This document shows, piece by piece, positions 12,879-24,929 of a stretch of DNA of 64,000 nucleotides. Source of the DNA: Rhyacophila brunnea (lineage: Eukaryota; Arthropoda; Insecta; Trichoptera; Rhyacophilidae); contig JAGYXB010001964.1 in NCBI GenBank assembly GCA_022495005.1, forward strand, positions 1,550,001 to 1,614,000. Reading direction: 5' to 3'. The notes below the pieces were generated by a model. That model was not told the DNA's origin, did not search any database, and saw nothing but the letters and a program-made list of their open reading frames with translations. Positions within the stretch are counted from its first letter, which is position 1, and each line of letters begins with the position of its first letter. The position numbers and the translations under genes are program-made.

Positions 12879-13712
12879 TGCTACGTATATTATAATATAT
12901 TATTCTATCATTTGTGTTGAGTATTCTCGAATATGCCAGCATTATTTGGAGTCCTCACAGGTCAGTCCACATAATGAAGTTGAATCGTGTCCACAATAGA
13001 TTTCTCAGATTTCTACTTAAGGACATTCGGATTCTTTTCTGATGATAATGACAATAAAAAGAATTTTCCGACTTGCTTTCTTCTAGGTATGCTATCAATG
13101 CAAACCCTGTTCATCCAAATAATGGTTGCTATTTTAAAGGATTTCTTTTTACTTCTTCGTGTGTTCATTTGCAATCAATAGCATAATTTTCATGTTCCCA
13201 CCAATAGCACTCGTAACTCTGCGGTCTTCATGATATCCCGCGGCAAGACGGATGTGATATAATGAGGGTTCTGAAATTAAAAACGGCAGTCTCTATTTTT
13301 GCAATATGTTGTTGAGTCATTAGAAATGTCTTACACATTTCTTATTGGTAAAATTTCTTAAAAAAGTATTTTGAAATGTTGTTTGTATACTAATAATATA
13401 TAACATGTTATAGAGAATAATATAAACGGAGACTACCGTTTTTGTTTCCAGAGCCCTCTGTTTCATGATACTGTATATTGTGCGATTAACTTGTTTAATG
13501 ACACCATAATGGTTAATTTATTTTTTGTGAACTATACAATATTTATAGATCTGTTAAAATAATGGATTATTGTTTTTAACATTTTACTTTTCATATTTAC
13601 TTAAGAACATATTACTTTCTTTTTTACTGTATTGTTATATTGGCTTTTAAGGCGCATTGGCCAATTGCTGTAATGCCAATTTTTTTTTCTAAATAAATAA
13701 ATAATTAAAATA
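12879..13712 (+). pseudogene. Decayed LINE fragment (ORF2 C-terminal region)
   Basis: Translation from about 12905 gives S-I-L-E-Y-A-S-I-I-W-S-P-H, then H-I-M-K-L-N-R-V-H-N-R-F-L-R-F. This matches the region just downstream of the reverse transcriptase domain in Jockey/CR1-type ORF2 proteins; the intact element at 54.3 kb has the equivalent V-E-Y-A-S-V-V-W. The frame then breaks repeatedly, with T-N-S-T-R-N-S-A-V readable near 13205. A foldback is inserted at 13264-13458. The 3' end is probably AAATAAATAAATAATT near 13700. No function remains. Confidence 0.65.
13264..13458. repeat. 195-bp foldback inserted in LINE fragment
   Basis: The left arm at 13264-13292 (GAGGGTTCTGAAATTAAAAA) is repeated inverted at 13430-13458 with a few mismatches. 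The interior is AT-rich and non-coding. Confidence 0.7.
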
Positions 13713-16700
13713 TTCTTGGTCCATTTACTATTTTACCCTTTAAAAGTTTGCTGACCTTTTGCTCCATTTCAAAACTTTAATGGTTACCTTTATTATTATA
13801 ATAATAACCGTTTACACTACAACTTACTGTAATCATAAATTTTCTGAATATACAAACTCTCCGGCTAAGTACAGGTATTTATTCTACACAAAGCGAGGAG
13901 ATAGCCGAGAGATTTTTCATTTGAACATATTGTCGGAATGTTTGTTTTGGAGTTGGTATAGCAAAGTTTGTTTAGATCCGAAGGTTTTGTTTTCACAATG
14001 TCTCTCCACAGTCAAGCGTTAATGTCCACACAATTTCACGGAAGGTGCGCGGACATGCTCAAACACGAGACAGGTGCTATGCATTCAGGGGGGATAAACA
14101 AAATGGCCTGGCTTGAGAATTAAATTAGGATCGCTTTTATGCTATCCATTATTTGCAGGCTTAATTAAACTTGGTATTATATGACCTAATAAAGGAACGT
14201 GTTATTTCGGTAAAACACGATAACTTTGTGTTTCAATTGTACGAAAGAAGCATCTTATTTTGTTAAGATATATAATTTTGAAAAACCTAACATACTTTAG
14301 TATTAGAAGACATTGTTATAACAAATTGACCATAGTACCTGTGTTGAAATGAAAAAAATATGTATTTTTAATAAAAAATAATCTAATATTCTTAGATCTT
14401 GTATATACTTAGTCAATATTGTATGAAAAATCATTAAATTTATTCTTAAAACATTATTTTATCAGTCTATTGGTTTCAAAGTCAGTTACCTCTCTCTCTC
14501 TATATTTTTTTAAGCATTTTTGATAATACTGGTTCCCCAAAGTGTCTTCAAATAGTCAAATCCTGCTCGGTTTGTTAGTAAAAAGTATTAAATTAGAAGT
14601 GAGCTGAAAAGTTAGTAATATTCATCAGCCGCCATTTTTTACAATTTTCAATCACGGTTGTTAACCCATTTTTAAAAAAAAATTTTTTTTAATTAATTGA
14701 AAATATAATATTCTATTTGCAGTCGTAAATCTAATATGCTTGACAGTTTTTGCGACTATGTTGAACAACTGGAATATGGAGGAGACTAACTTTTTAACTT
14801 TAAAATTTATAGCCTCATTGTAATACATCTATATTGATATTAATATCATCATAAGTATCGGAAAGGTTGATTCCTTGATAGATAAAGGTGTCCCTTAGTC
14901 ATATTCAATCTTTTTAGTCCCTATTTATTCACATCAAAACATGATAGGATACATGAATAATTTAATAATTCAGATATAAAATTGGATGTATTGCTTTTTA
15001 CCGTTTTATTTAATTTTGTTAACTGAATGAAACTAAATGCTAGTTCAATTATTATAAAACCTATTAAATTAAAAGCATAATTCAATTTTTCACGAATTCA
15101 CAAAGCTCGATTTCGGAACGGCGAGTAGCTAGTGGCAATAAATACCAAAAAGATTTAACTGCCGTAGGTAGATTGTTGTTATCATATCATAAATTTCTTT
15201 TCCGGTTTATCATTGGCTTCTCAAAAATTGCCTGCTTCGCCAATACACTCAGAAATATTATTTGTGGTGTCATCGGCGAATTTGTTGATTTTTTGTATGC
15301 TCATAAAAGGCTGCGATAATTGTGAAGTTTCTATGATTCACGCCTAATTTGAGTAAACAACATACTTACCTATTTTTTATTATTTATTCCGTCAATAATA
15401 AAATGGGTAATGAGTTTTTGTTATTAAATGATTTATTTAAAAATCAAGGTAAACATTATATGTTGTTATTGAGTCTTTCCCACTTTACATGAATAATTAA
15501 AAACTGTGTTTAATGTGTATATTAAAGTAGTATACTCATCTAGTGTAGAGCCTTCGACAGATATTATGGCAAAGTATCATAATTATTATTATAATTATAT
15601 TATGGTTAAATAAAATCGTTGAGTCGCTCGTTTGTACCTGAGGAATGCTTTGTGGCAGTCAGTAAGTTTAAACGCGGGCAGCTTTTGTAAACAGGAAGTT
15701 AGACGACGGCCGTTTCCGGTTTCAAGAAAAGCGCGGGAATGTAATGTGCTTGCGGCAAAGTTTGACTCCTTGTTTTAAGGGATAGCACTTAGTTGTTTTT
15801 AATAAATTCTATCACTTACTGTTTGATATATATAAACTAATTTATGACAATTATTATTGAGACAGTCCGGTCATATAGAAAATTATTTCATAATTCTGTT
15901 ATGCTATTATGTTGTTATGGATGCTGTTGATCAGTGACAGGAGACTACACAGTCTCTAATCACATTCACTAATGGTTACCACACAGACTGCATTTTGTAG
16001 CATACGCCTAACGCAACATCTCACTGTGAGAGTGACCACATGTCCACCTTATCGTACCTCAGTGCTTTTGCTGTCGACTGATTTTATCGTGTAATTTTCT
16101 CTCGTATATATATACATATATATCGGTAGGTATACTCACCAGCTCACATATTAGTTGTTACGACCTATCGCACTTACGGCCGCAAGCATTAAGGTCGAGC
16201 ACAGACATAACCACCGGAGGCTGCCACTTACTACTTGTATAGGAATGCCAGTGGCTGTGTGTATAGGTTGTGTCTGAATGTCATGTCCTATTTGTTTTGA
16301 ATCATGTAAAAATACAAATAAGAGGTTTGGTAAAAGGAAAATATTATTCAAAATAATATGATAGATTTTAAGTATGGTTCTGAAGTAATGCCTGATGGAA
16401 GGAGGTAAATGGTCTGTAACTGAAAATTATAATAAAATTTACTATCGGTCAATAATATTTACAAGGTTTGAGTTGGTATTAAAAATAATATTATATTAGG
16501 TACTATGGATAAATATTTAGATTCAAACGACATGCGGAATTGGTAAAATTTAAAAAAAAACTCGTCTACGATATAAAATTTAGTGATGTAGGTACCTATT
16601 CAAAATGCGAATTTTGGTTTTTAAATAATTTACAAAAATAACACTGCAGATTGCAGATATTTTTGACATTTACGATACTAAGTACGTCATATTAATAGAT

Positions 16701-16780
16701 TTTTTTCATATAAAATATATTAAAATTTGGGCTATTCAACTATAGCTCTGGCTTATTTTACCGAAAATATAGCTAGTATT
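13713..16780. other. Unassigned AT-rich DNA
   Basis: No gene or repeat boundary recognised. The stretch at about 15630-15770 is GC-richer and non-repetitive. Short frames at 13759-14022 and 16151-16351 show no domain. Confidence 0.3.
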
Positions 16781-16781
16781 C

Positions 16782-16992
16782 CCGATCATGTCCGATCCTA
16801 ATAAGATAATATGGGCCTCCATAGGATGGAGGTGTATATTAACAGATTTTTTACGAGAAATGGATGGCAGCCACTTGCTCAACCTATAAGGTCCATACTC
16901 TGAGTGACACACAAATTGAAAAACAATATGTGTACTTGCCAGACCCAGGATTCGAACCTGGGACCCACGATGCCATAGGCCGATGCTGTGAA
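16782..16992 (-). mobile_element. tRNA-derived SINE family S, copy 2
   Basis: Read on the minus strand: a tRNA-like head around 16990-16940 with box-B-like GGTTCGAATCC and GGGTCTGGCAAG. Then come the family body with AATATGGGC near its 3' end and a hairpin at 16816-16832. In this copy the hairpin's closing inner pair is T-A where the others have C-G. The 3' end is GGATCGGACATGATC. Confidence 0.8.
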
Positions 16993-17439
16993 ATGTATTA
17001 GTATAGTATAGTGAGTAAGTATAGTATATCCGTATATTACCGATAGTTTACCATAATACTATATAAGGTAGATTTATAGCAAGTGAATCAAAATATATTA
17101 TTATATTATATACTAGAGTTTGTACGCAGTTTTGCTCGGGGGTTGCCCAGAGTGTCAAGAATTTATAGGTTCTGATTATGCATTTCTTTTATTAGATGAC
17201 ATATACTCAGCCTTTAACCCTTCTTCTTCCAGCCTCTGGCATAGATAAGCCTTTCTTGAAATTATTTTCAGCTGCCTGAAGGATTTACATTACCCACTCC
17301 ATTACGTTGCGCCATAAAATTAACCATGGGAAAAGATTTTTTGTCACATATTTTAACGATTCAACATATTATGTATAATTAGTATGGCGAAGGCAAGACG
17401 AATTGTGAATTTAAGGCTTTTTAAGATAAGTATAGGAAG

Positions 17440-17880
17440 ATTGTTTGTAATCAATGGCATTTTGGGAACAAACATCTTCAATAAATACCATCAGGTAAGT
17501 ATCCGTTAATCAACCTGCTATAAGGCAATGCTGTTCGTCAACGTCGTCAGAGGTGCAGACATCCACAGTGACTACGAACTCTTGGTCGGGAAATCCCGTA
17601 TAGACCTCAAACTACGTGGCTGGGACACGTATTCCGGATGCCGCCAAAGAGTGCGGCACTTCGTACCCTTGTGGCACAGCTTCAAGGATTCCATCGCCGT
17701 GGCCGGCCTTCCCTCATCCTGCAGAGATGCTACAAAAGCGACCTACGTGCTGCAGGTCTGACATGACGGGAGGCGCAGGAGTTGGCGATGGACCGAGGGA
17801 AGTGGCGCCAACTTGTGCTTGCCCTATGCTCCAATGTTGGGACGTGACAGGGTGGAAGAAGAAGAAGTTCGTCAAAAATT
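17440..17880 (+). pseudogene. Broken RTE-like LINE ORF: endonuclease end joined to C-terminus
   Basis: The upstream part reads N-V-V-R-G-A-D-I-H-S-D-Y-E-L-L-V-G-K, the end of an RTE-type apurinic endonuclease domain (usual pattern R-G-A-D-x-x-S-D-H-x-L-V). Directly after it another frame (17623 onward) gives L-G-H-V-F-R-M-P, R-R-G-R-P-S-L-I, S-D-L-R-A-A-G-L-T-stop-R-E-A-Q-E-L-A-M-D-R-G-K-W-R. That is the typical extreme C-terminus of such ORFs. The whole reverse transcriptase is deleted between them, and a stop and frame change remain. A second copy of the C-terminal piece is at 20245-20525. Confidence 0.75.
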
Positions 17881-18019
17881 ACCGACGTTTTGGATACATC
17901 AGAGAGTATACGATCAATCATGTTAATAACTTTTTATTGTACAGAGATAACAGTTACCATCATGTTGGTAATTATCTACTGATAACTGTAGATACTACTT
18001 TTATGAATTGGAGTACATA

Positions 18020-18908
18020 ACCTATGACATTATCTTATTAAAGTTTTTCCAGCTTGTTAGTTCTTAGAATAAAATAAATTCCTGCAATTTTGTGAATAAA
18101 GTCATCCATTATTATTTGATCGTAAAAATGTAGATACTATCAGCGAATAATTCTAAATTCAAATCAATATATTTAAACACCGAATAAGTAATGTCATTAG
18201 ACAATTTTATTGTTCCGTTACCAACGTTACCGATTATCAATGGAATATAAAATGAAGTAGAAAAGTCCATAAATTCAAATAATGTAAAGAAAACTTCAAA
18301 TATTCATTCATAGTGTATAGTGAATTAAACACACATCTCAAAATACGTGCGTTGAACCTAATTTCGGCCAAGAAATCTTCTTCTTTGAATTAATAATTCT
18401 AAGTACCTATATGTGGTATTTGAATATTATGCTACGATTCGATATTATTTTCCAAGCTAAACGACCAATGATCATTTCAGTAAGAAGTCTTTGAAAGAGC
18501 TTAACGCTGGTAATGGGAGGTATCTAGTAAGTGTATAATATATAGAAGCCTATAACGTTAGCTCATTAGAGCGCGGTAATGGTATTTGTCAACCCGCATC
18601 AAACACCAAACCATCAATATTAAGGGGGTTGCACATAGACTAGATTGATAAGCCTATTTGAACCTAAACCGTGTAAATGAGTAGATACTTCAATTTCCAA
18701 AGGTACGTAATAATATTATCGACCATTTAAGACAGTTAATTTGGTGCCGATCTATTTTGAGACTAACTATAATATTTATGATTATTAGTTAATTAACCAT
18801 GAAGAAGGTCACGTGATCACATCGTATCAATTGATTTATATTGCATAACTTACGGCCTACTTCAGAGAAGGTGTGAATCCCAGCAAATTCATTTTAAAAG
18901 TAGTCTTC
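18020..18908. other. Unassigned AT-rich DNA
   Basis: No gene or recognised repeat. Confidence 0.3.
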
Positions 18909-19318
18909 CTTTATCGTAGTAGGCTTTTGGGTTTCCACCGTGTGTTCTTTTTCCTTCTTTACTCGACGTTTCGGGTTCGTTGCAGAGGCCATTATCAAGA
19001 TATAATATGTTTAATGATAAAAATGTAGTGTAGGTATGTGAATGTAAACGTTGCTCTAAGAATATCAAAAGGAATCCGAATAGCTAAGAGCAAACGTTGC
19101 TCAGAGTAGTCTGTCAATTGTTACGACCAAGGATACCGGCTCGAATATTGGATTTTGCTGATAGTGCCGGAAACCATGACGTTTTTAACCGTAATCCATC
19201 ATCCCTATTAATATTTTCAGGGTTTCTATGGATTTTAACGACGAGAATTTCAACGTCGAAACGTCGAGTAAAAAAGAAAGAACACACGGTGGAAACCCAA
19301 AAATCTACTACGATAAAA
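18909..19318. repeat. Foldback element with about 60-bp arms
   Basis: The left arm at 18909-18975 (TTTATCGTAGTAGG, then GGGTTTCCACCGTGTGTTC, then ACTCGACGTTTCG) is repeated inverted at 19258-19318. The two open frames at 19097-19357 (plus) and 19114-19338 (minus) overlap this palindrome and are shadows of it. Long arms, no transposase: a MITE. Confidence 0.8.
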
Positions 19319-20244
19319 AACAAGCGTGAAAGCCTCAAACATTATAGTTTTCCTTAACCATCGCGCAGTGGGTTTACACAGTGAGAAAATAATTTGACGA
19401 TGATATCAATGACTGTCTTATAAACTTATAATTTTCACGACGAATGTAAAATTAAGTATATTTATATTAGTTAAAGACAAAGTTAGTGTTGTTTAATTTT
19501 GAATGCCTTAGCGTCCTAAGCTAAATTACGTGGGTTGCTGCTAGAAGTTGGTAAGACGATAAATTATGTATTTAGAGCTAAAAACGGATTACGTGTCTAT
19601 ATATAAATACGTATGCTAGAAAAAAGTCAAGGCCATCCGATATATAGAGCATTCACCTAAAATACAAAGAAATTAGCATTATGCCTGATTTCATGGGGCA
19701 TGTCAAACTTTCAATTTGAAATTTCTCCATAACATAATTTTGAGACTTATCAACTTTTGGCAGTAATCCCACAATTATATTTTGTTCAGGTTAAAGAATG
19801 GTAAAGTAAAAGTGTGGTTGATTGCTGTTAGTTTTGATATTGATTATAATATCGCAGTCTACATTAAGTTGGAGATGCCGTTTATATTATAGTGTGTAAC
19901 TATATAATATATGAAATAAATTCATGTGAAGTTCTGAATGCATTGGCACCGACACAATCTGCGGGATTCCGGTCTACCTATCTAGCTGGTGACATCAAAT
20001 ACTTAGATACCACAGTTACCGATGATAATAGTCTTTCAGTGAACTTGGAATCCTCATGGGTGTGGCGAGACCTGCATTCAGCCAACTTGGATTCACATGA
20101 AGATCAAAGTTGTATTTTGTGAGGACCAAATGTAGTTGGTTTAACATGTGCCTGTGCTCCTATATGGCTGTGAGATGTAGCAACTTGCTTCGAAGATCTC
20201 GGATTTTGGACTTTGTAAATGGATGTCTCCGCTGAATCTTAGGG
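19319..20244. other. Unassigned DNA; possible repeat remnant at 19892-20122
   Basis: A 76-codon frame at 19892-20122 (A-G-F-R-S-T-Y-L-A-G-D-I-K-Y-L-D) is less AT-rich than its surroundings and lies just upstream of a LINE fragment. It may be part of a repeat, but I do not recognise it. Confidence 0.3.
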
Positions 20245-20525
20245 GTGTATTGATATGACGGCGTTACAAACACTTCGTTTGTGAGCGGGTACTGCATCTC
20301 TCGGTAATCACGGAGAGATACTTCACATGGCTGAGACGGATGCCGACAGAGAGTGCGACATTCCGTACCTTTGTGACTTTCCCTTACCGTGAAGAGGTGC
20401 TACAAAATCGATCTGTGGGTTGCAGGTCTCAGGTGGGAGGCGCGAGTTTTAGTGATGGACGAAGGGAAGTGGCGCGACCTTGTACTTTCCCTATGCATTA
20501 ATACTAGGGCGTAACAGGATATTCA
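20245..20525 (+). pseudogene. Second RTE-like LINE C-terminal fragment
   Basis: Matches 17620-17860 at the DNA level (CGGATGCCG, GAGTGCG, AGGTGCTACAAAA, TGCAGGTCT, GGGAAGTGGCGC). In broken frames it encodes L-R-R-M-P, C-Y-K-I-D-L-W-V-A-G-L-R and D-E-G-K-W-R-D-L-V-L-S-L-C. Orientation is the same as the first copy 2.6 kb upstream, so one element may have been split or duplicated. Confidence 0.65.
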
Positions 20526-21612
20526 ACGATTTGTCGTTAACTTAATTAAAACTGTACAGAAATGGATACTGAACGTCTTAAAATGGTAATATTATTATAC
20601 TATAAGTTAAAATTATATGGCCAAACAAATCTTTCATCCCTATTGTTAACGCTCACTTGACTTGCAGACGATGCGAAATTTAATTATTATTTCTCTGGTG
20701 CATTTCAAGTTCTATGCATTTCCCGACATGCTTTCTGCAAGTGGCCGTATTACACTGTGTGACACGATTCCAGTTTACTATCCAAGGAAAAAGCGAAAAA
20801 ATAATATTTTTATATGAGAACAATTATTGTGGGTATGTGATATTATAGAGTTTGCTAAATATCTTAAATATAATTAGTCAAGACACAAAGCTAGAAAAAT
20901 AGTCGTAATGCTATCTAAAATAATCGATGGGTAAATTTAAAGTGAGAAATATGTCTAAATGAAATGATGCCAAGGAAATGTTGCTATTGGATGACTACAT
21001 TGAAGCAGAGGAGGAGTATTATATGAATCAAGATGGCAAATAATTTAGATGAAAAGCGCCATCAAAAAAGAAATAAAAACTCATAGAATATTATTTGTGG
21101 GTTGAAATTGGATATAAATGAAACCACGATAACCAACTAAAATCTGACGAATCTAAAAAAATAAATACCCATAAGTAAATTAATATAGATCCCTATTCAA
21201 TATGGAGAGTTTTATATTAAACGTCATTATTTCGTCGATTGCGTATGTTATAAAATATAATAAATTAGCGTTTAATTTATTTATATAATTCGATGTTGTT
21301 TGGGCATAACCTGTTAACTCCAAAATGTTGAATTTACAGGAAAGCCATTTTAAGCTTTGAATTGCCCACATAAATTTCATTTCATTTTTTTGTTTAAAAT
21401 TGAAAAAAACATTTTAAAATAAATAACTGAAAAAGAATATGACAATACTTAGATTGTCAATTATTTCACTAATTAGGAAAATAAGGTCACTTATCAGTGA
21501 TCAAACTATGGTAAGATCTTTGGTCATGTAATGACCACTAACCACTGTGTTTGTTCACATATCATCATATTATTACAATAGCGTTTTGAGCATTTTAAGT
21601 GAAATAGTTATA
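20526..21612. other. Unassigned AT-rich DNA
   Basis: No gene or recognised repeat. Confidence 0.3.
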
Positions 21613-21905
21613 GTAATTGTGCCGCAGAGGTGGACACGAGCTTTTATATTTTTTTTACGAAAACAGTTTATTCCATGTAGACAATTATAATAAATATCTT
21701 TTCTGTCGGCGCATCGGCTTTTCGATCCAATAATCGTTAATTGAAAATTAGAAATTTTCATACATTTTGATACATCATTATCACAAACTAAGATTATATG
21801 AGGTAATATTAGGTTGAGGTAGGTTATGTTTGGTTAGGTTACGTTTGGTTTGGTCTAAAAAGAAAGTTGTAAAATCTCATGTTCACCTCTGAGGCACATT
21901 TACCC
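21613..21905. repeat. Foldback with TTAGG-like tract
   Basis: Arms at 21613-21640 (GTAATTGTGCCGCAGAGGTG) and 21876-21902 are inverted near-copies. On the right inner flank at about 21800-21855 is a degenerate run of GGTTAGGTT/GTTTGGTT units. The arrangement resembles the other TTAGG-bearing foldbacks of the window, although the arm sequence is different. Confidence 0.6.
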
Positions 21906-22355
21906 GGATTATTACCAAATGGAAGATAATACTATAGGGACCCAATTTTTACTCTTAACATAAAATGACCAAAATGCCCAAACAACACCGAATTTAAATG
22001 ATTGTCGCGTTGGGTTTAATTGACTTTTAATTCCATGATGTAATATTACTTCGGATGGCATTGCACATTTTATGTAACTGCGCACATATAATATCATGTA
22101 ACTGTATGAGATATATGTGTGCAAATAATAATAATAATATGTAACTAATTCCACTGACTGCACATACGAGCGTCGTTTGTTTTCCATACAATAGACTTTA
22201 ATATCGTTATTAATAAAACAAACAGTAGAAATTGTGTTGGTAATAAAATATCTTACAAATTTACAACTAAGAGCAGCTTGCACAGATACCTACTCAAAGT
22301 GAATACGTGTTTATTTTAACTTTTATTAAAGATTTATTAAACTATCTGATAAAAC

Positions 22356-22430
22356 CAGGGGTTTTCAAACTTTGTCGGTTCACGGCGTCTTTTATGTTCA
22401 AAGATTTCTTTACAGTGTTTTGAAAAATAA
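22356..22430 (+). mobile_element. Solo hAT-type terminus
   Basis: CCAGGGGTTTTCAAACTTTG followed by CGGTTCACGG is a typical end of a hAT transposon. Its partner end is not visible and the sequence runs straight into a tRNA-core palindromic element, so it is truncated. Confidence 0.5.
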
Positions 22431-22840
22431 CAATTATTATTTGAACATACATAATTTTGAAAAACACTTTCTGAAAAAATATATTATAACCAATAGAAAA
22501 AATCTTTTTGAAAAAAGTAAGCAACCTCGGCAGGGAATCGAACCCTGCATCTCCTGGGTTAACGCCCCGTCCGTTGCATTTACGTCTATGCTACAAGGCG
22601 ACGTAGTAATTGCGACAAATTTTAACTATTGGTCTTTTTAATACCTACTCATCAGCGTTCTTCTAAATCAAGCTACTTTGGCAATCGTTTTTTGTTTTTA
22701 TTAAATCAAAGTAGATACCTATTACTTCAATTACTAACTGACGTCATGGATTTCTCCAATATTTTTTACAAGATTTAAATCTTTTAAATTATTCGTTGAA
22801 TAAAAAAAATAGTTAATTATAAATTATTATTTGAATGGGT
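22431..22840 (-). mobile_element. tRNA-core foldback element, copy at 22.5 kb
   Basis: Left flank: GAACATACATAATTTTGAAA, TATTATAACCAATAGAAAAA. Then a tRNA-like block (22519-22602, minus), then a conserved approx. 170-bp segment (TTTTAACTATTGG, TCATCAGCGTTCTTC, AGCTACTTTGGCAATCG). The right end is TTATTCGTTGAATAAAA. The same modules in the same order recur in inverted form at 42210-42960. Non-coding; the outer left end is missing here. Confidence 0.7.
22519..22602 (-). ncRNA. tRNA-like block inside palindromic element
   Basis: On the minus strand: a GTAGCATAGACGTAAATGC box-A-like region, a six-pair T arm GCAGGG/CCCTGC around a TTCGATT loop, and oligo-T after the 3' end (about 22505-22510). 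The acceptor stem is poorly paired and the anticodon cannot be assigned, so it is tRNA-like but not a functional tRNA gene. Confidence 0.65.
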
Positions 22841-22844
22841 AAGT

Positions 22845-23292
22845 CCACTGTCTCCCATGTGTATCACAATTTTCGAATCGAATTAAACATACCCAGTTAA
22901 AGTGCCACTCAACCAAAGAATTTTGAATATAAATTGTATTAATTGGTTAGTCTTCATCATTTTAGTCACATCATAGTCATTCAAAATCAATTAAACCCAT
23001 TCTAAAACAAGCCATAATATTTATTGGATAACTATTAATAATCTAAAATTGTGCCATTAAATCATACATACTTATAGAATATTTTTTATATTTTATGGTT
23101 CGGTTGGGCAGGGCAATCATTTTTTAAAAACCATTTGCAATTTGTATTATTGGTTCAATGAAAACAAATAAGTATGGCTGACAAAGTGGACTTTATTATT
23201 TTCAGATCTCCATAGCCTACTTCTACTAATATGGTTTAATCATAAATTTGTATTCTTAGTTCAATGAAAACAAATAATTATCTATGGCTAAC
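22845..23292. mobile_element. Family D MITE copy 1 (partial)
   Basis: Shares interior landmarks with the complete D copy at 33440-34034: AAAATTGTGCCATTAAATCATACATA, GGTTCGGTTGGGCAGGGC and TTCAATGAAAACAAATAAGTATGGCTGACAAAG in pieces. It is interrupted at its right side by SINE copy 3. The terminal GGTGGAGGTAGGCT motif is not clear at either end. Confidence 0.6.
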
Positions 23293-23298
23293 AACACC

Positions 23299-23540
23299 AA
23301 CCCACGGTGGCTGCACGGCTTAAGCGCTAAACTATCCCGCCGTGGGTCTCAGGTTCAAATTCTGGGTCTGGCAAGTACACATGTTGTTTTTCAATTTGTT
23401 TGTGAGTCAGGGTATGAACCTAATAGGTTAAGCAAGTGACTGACATCCATTTCTCGTAAAAACAAAATCTGTTAATACAAACCTCTACCCTGTGGAGGCC
23501 CATATATGATCCTATTAGGATCGGACATGGTCAAAAAAAA
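23299..23540 (+). mobile_element. tRNA-derived SINE family S, copy 3
   Basis: Nearly full length: CCCACGGTGGCTGCACGGC head with box-A-like GGCTTAAGCG, then GCCGTGGGTCTCAGG and box-B-like GGTTCAAATTC. The body follows with GACATCCATTTCTCG, the hairpin CCTCTAC...GTGGAGG, GGATCGGACATGGTC and an A-run tail. It sits inside a family D element, so it is younger than that insertion. Confidence 0.85.
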
Positions 23541-24161
23541 CAAGTTAATAATAGTGAATATTTTCATAATTAATTATGATACAAACGTTTGATTTAGATA
23601 ATTTCAGATATTAAAACATTTTAATTATTATTCAACAAGTGTTAAATCATTAAAGGCGAGTGGAGTTGTCCAATTTTGTGTAAATTTCAGCAGAATATTC
23701 CACGATAACCAAACAAACTAAATTTACCCGAAGCAGACTCTTTATAATGCAAGCATTATATGTAAATTTTAATTAATGCAATCAACAGAATGGAGTTAAT
23801 ACCAAAATGCTATGCAAAACCACCGTATGACAGTATCAATATGGGATATTGAGTTGTTTTGTTTGACAAAGTTCCGTTTTAATTAATATTGGTAATATAT
23901 CATTTCAGCAAAATAATAACACTACAAGTTTAAAACCCGCACCATATATTAATTGGAATATTATAACGTTGATAAAATAACGGAAATTTTAATTAAATCG
24001 TTTAGTTTCACACGTTTGAATGAATCAACATTTTATACTACTTTTCATTCATCTGCTCTGACCTATTATTCTTGTTTGCGCTAATTATATTTTATCTTCT
24101 TACTCTCTCCATTCCATCCTTTATTCATATGCAAAAATAACATACAACTATACGTTTCATT
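23541..24161. other. Unassigned AT-rich DNA
   Basis: No gene or recognised repeat. Confidence 0.3.
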
Positions 24162-24169
24162 ATCGTGAC

Positions 24170-24543
24170 CATGGCCCCCACAAGGGGGAGAGCTGACAGG
24201 GCTCTAGCTTACGGGCCCGGGTTCAGGGGGGCGGGTCGACCACATAATTGATAAACACACATCTTAAATTTGCTCTAATATTATAAAAAGTCGCCTGCGG
24301 TGCTATTTTTCTTCGGTGTTATTACCATTTTAAAATATATACTGCGTTGCAATTTTTGGTTATTGTGTGTCGATACTCGACAACTCTAAAATTCGATGTG
24401 TTCAAAATCACTGAAAATACAATGAATTTTTATTGACCTTAAACGCCACTGTAGAACGTCAGATTGCCTTTAACCTTAGTGATATATAAGGGGCCCGCCA
24501 AAGATCCTGGCCTGGGGGCCCGCTTCAGGATGTGGGGGCCATG
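24170..24543. mobile_element. Complete GC-ended hAT-like MITE
   Basis: Ends are CATGGCCCCCACA and TGTGGGGGCCATG-type inverted termini, flanked by perfect 8-bp duplications ATCGTGAC (24162-24169 and 24544-24551). The length is 374 bp with GC-rich ends and an AT-rich centre and no coding potential. The same family is nested at 11978-12462. Confidence 0.85.
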
Positions 24544-24649
24544 ATCGTGACCATACTGAAATTATATTCAATATAAATAAAAACGATTTAAAGTGGTCGG
24601 TACACATCTGTATTTTTTAGATAAATCGATATATATTTTTTAATACTCG

Positions 24650-24800
24650 CAAAAACACTAGAAAAAAACTATGAATTAAACATATATACATAATAACATA
24701 TATTGAAAACACCTAGGTAATAGATTTTTTTCCATGAAAATTATCCGACGTCTGACGGGACTTGAGCCTGTAGCCACTAGAATTACGCAAAAATAAATAT
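24650..24800 (-). mobile_element. Partial tRNA-core element
   Basis: 24746-24790 reads, on the minus strand, as a T-arm region (CAGGCTCAAGTCCCGTCAG) like the other tRNA-like blocks. It is preceded by the usual AT-rich flank with an ACATATATTGAAAACACC motif. The 5' half of the tRNA-like block is lost. Confidence 0.45.
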
Positions 24801-24929
24801 ATCTCGGTATATTTGATCTAAACCAACCCACAAATATACCGTAGGTCTTATGATATAATGCATTATAATACTTTTTTTTTAAATACGTGGGTGTATATTA
24901 GTCAGCCAATTTTTTAAATAAATATAATA

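Noticed and set aside
19097..19357. Overlapping open frames on both strands
   Set aside because: They are mirror translations of the foldback arms.
21912..22283. 123-codon minus-strand frame
   Set aside because: Tyrosine/isoleucine-rich translation of AT-rich DNA; chance frame.
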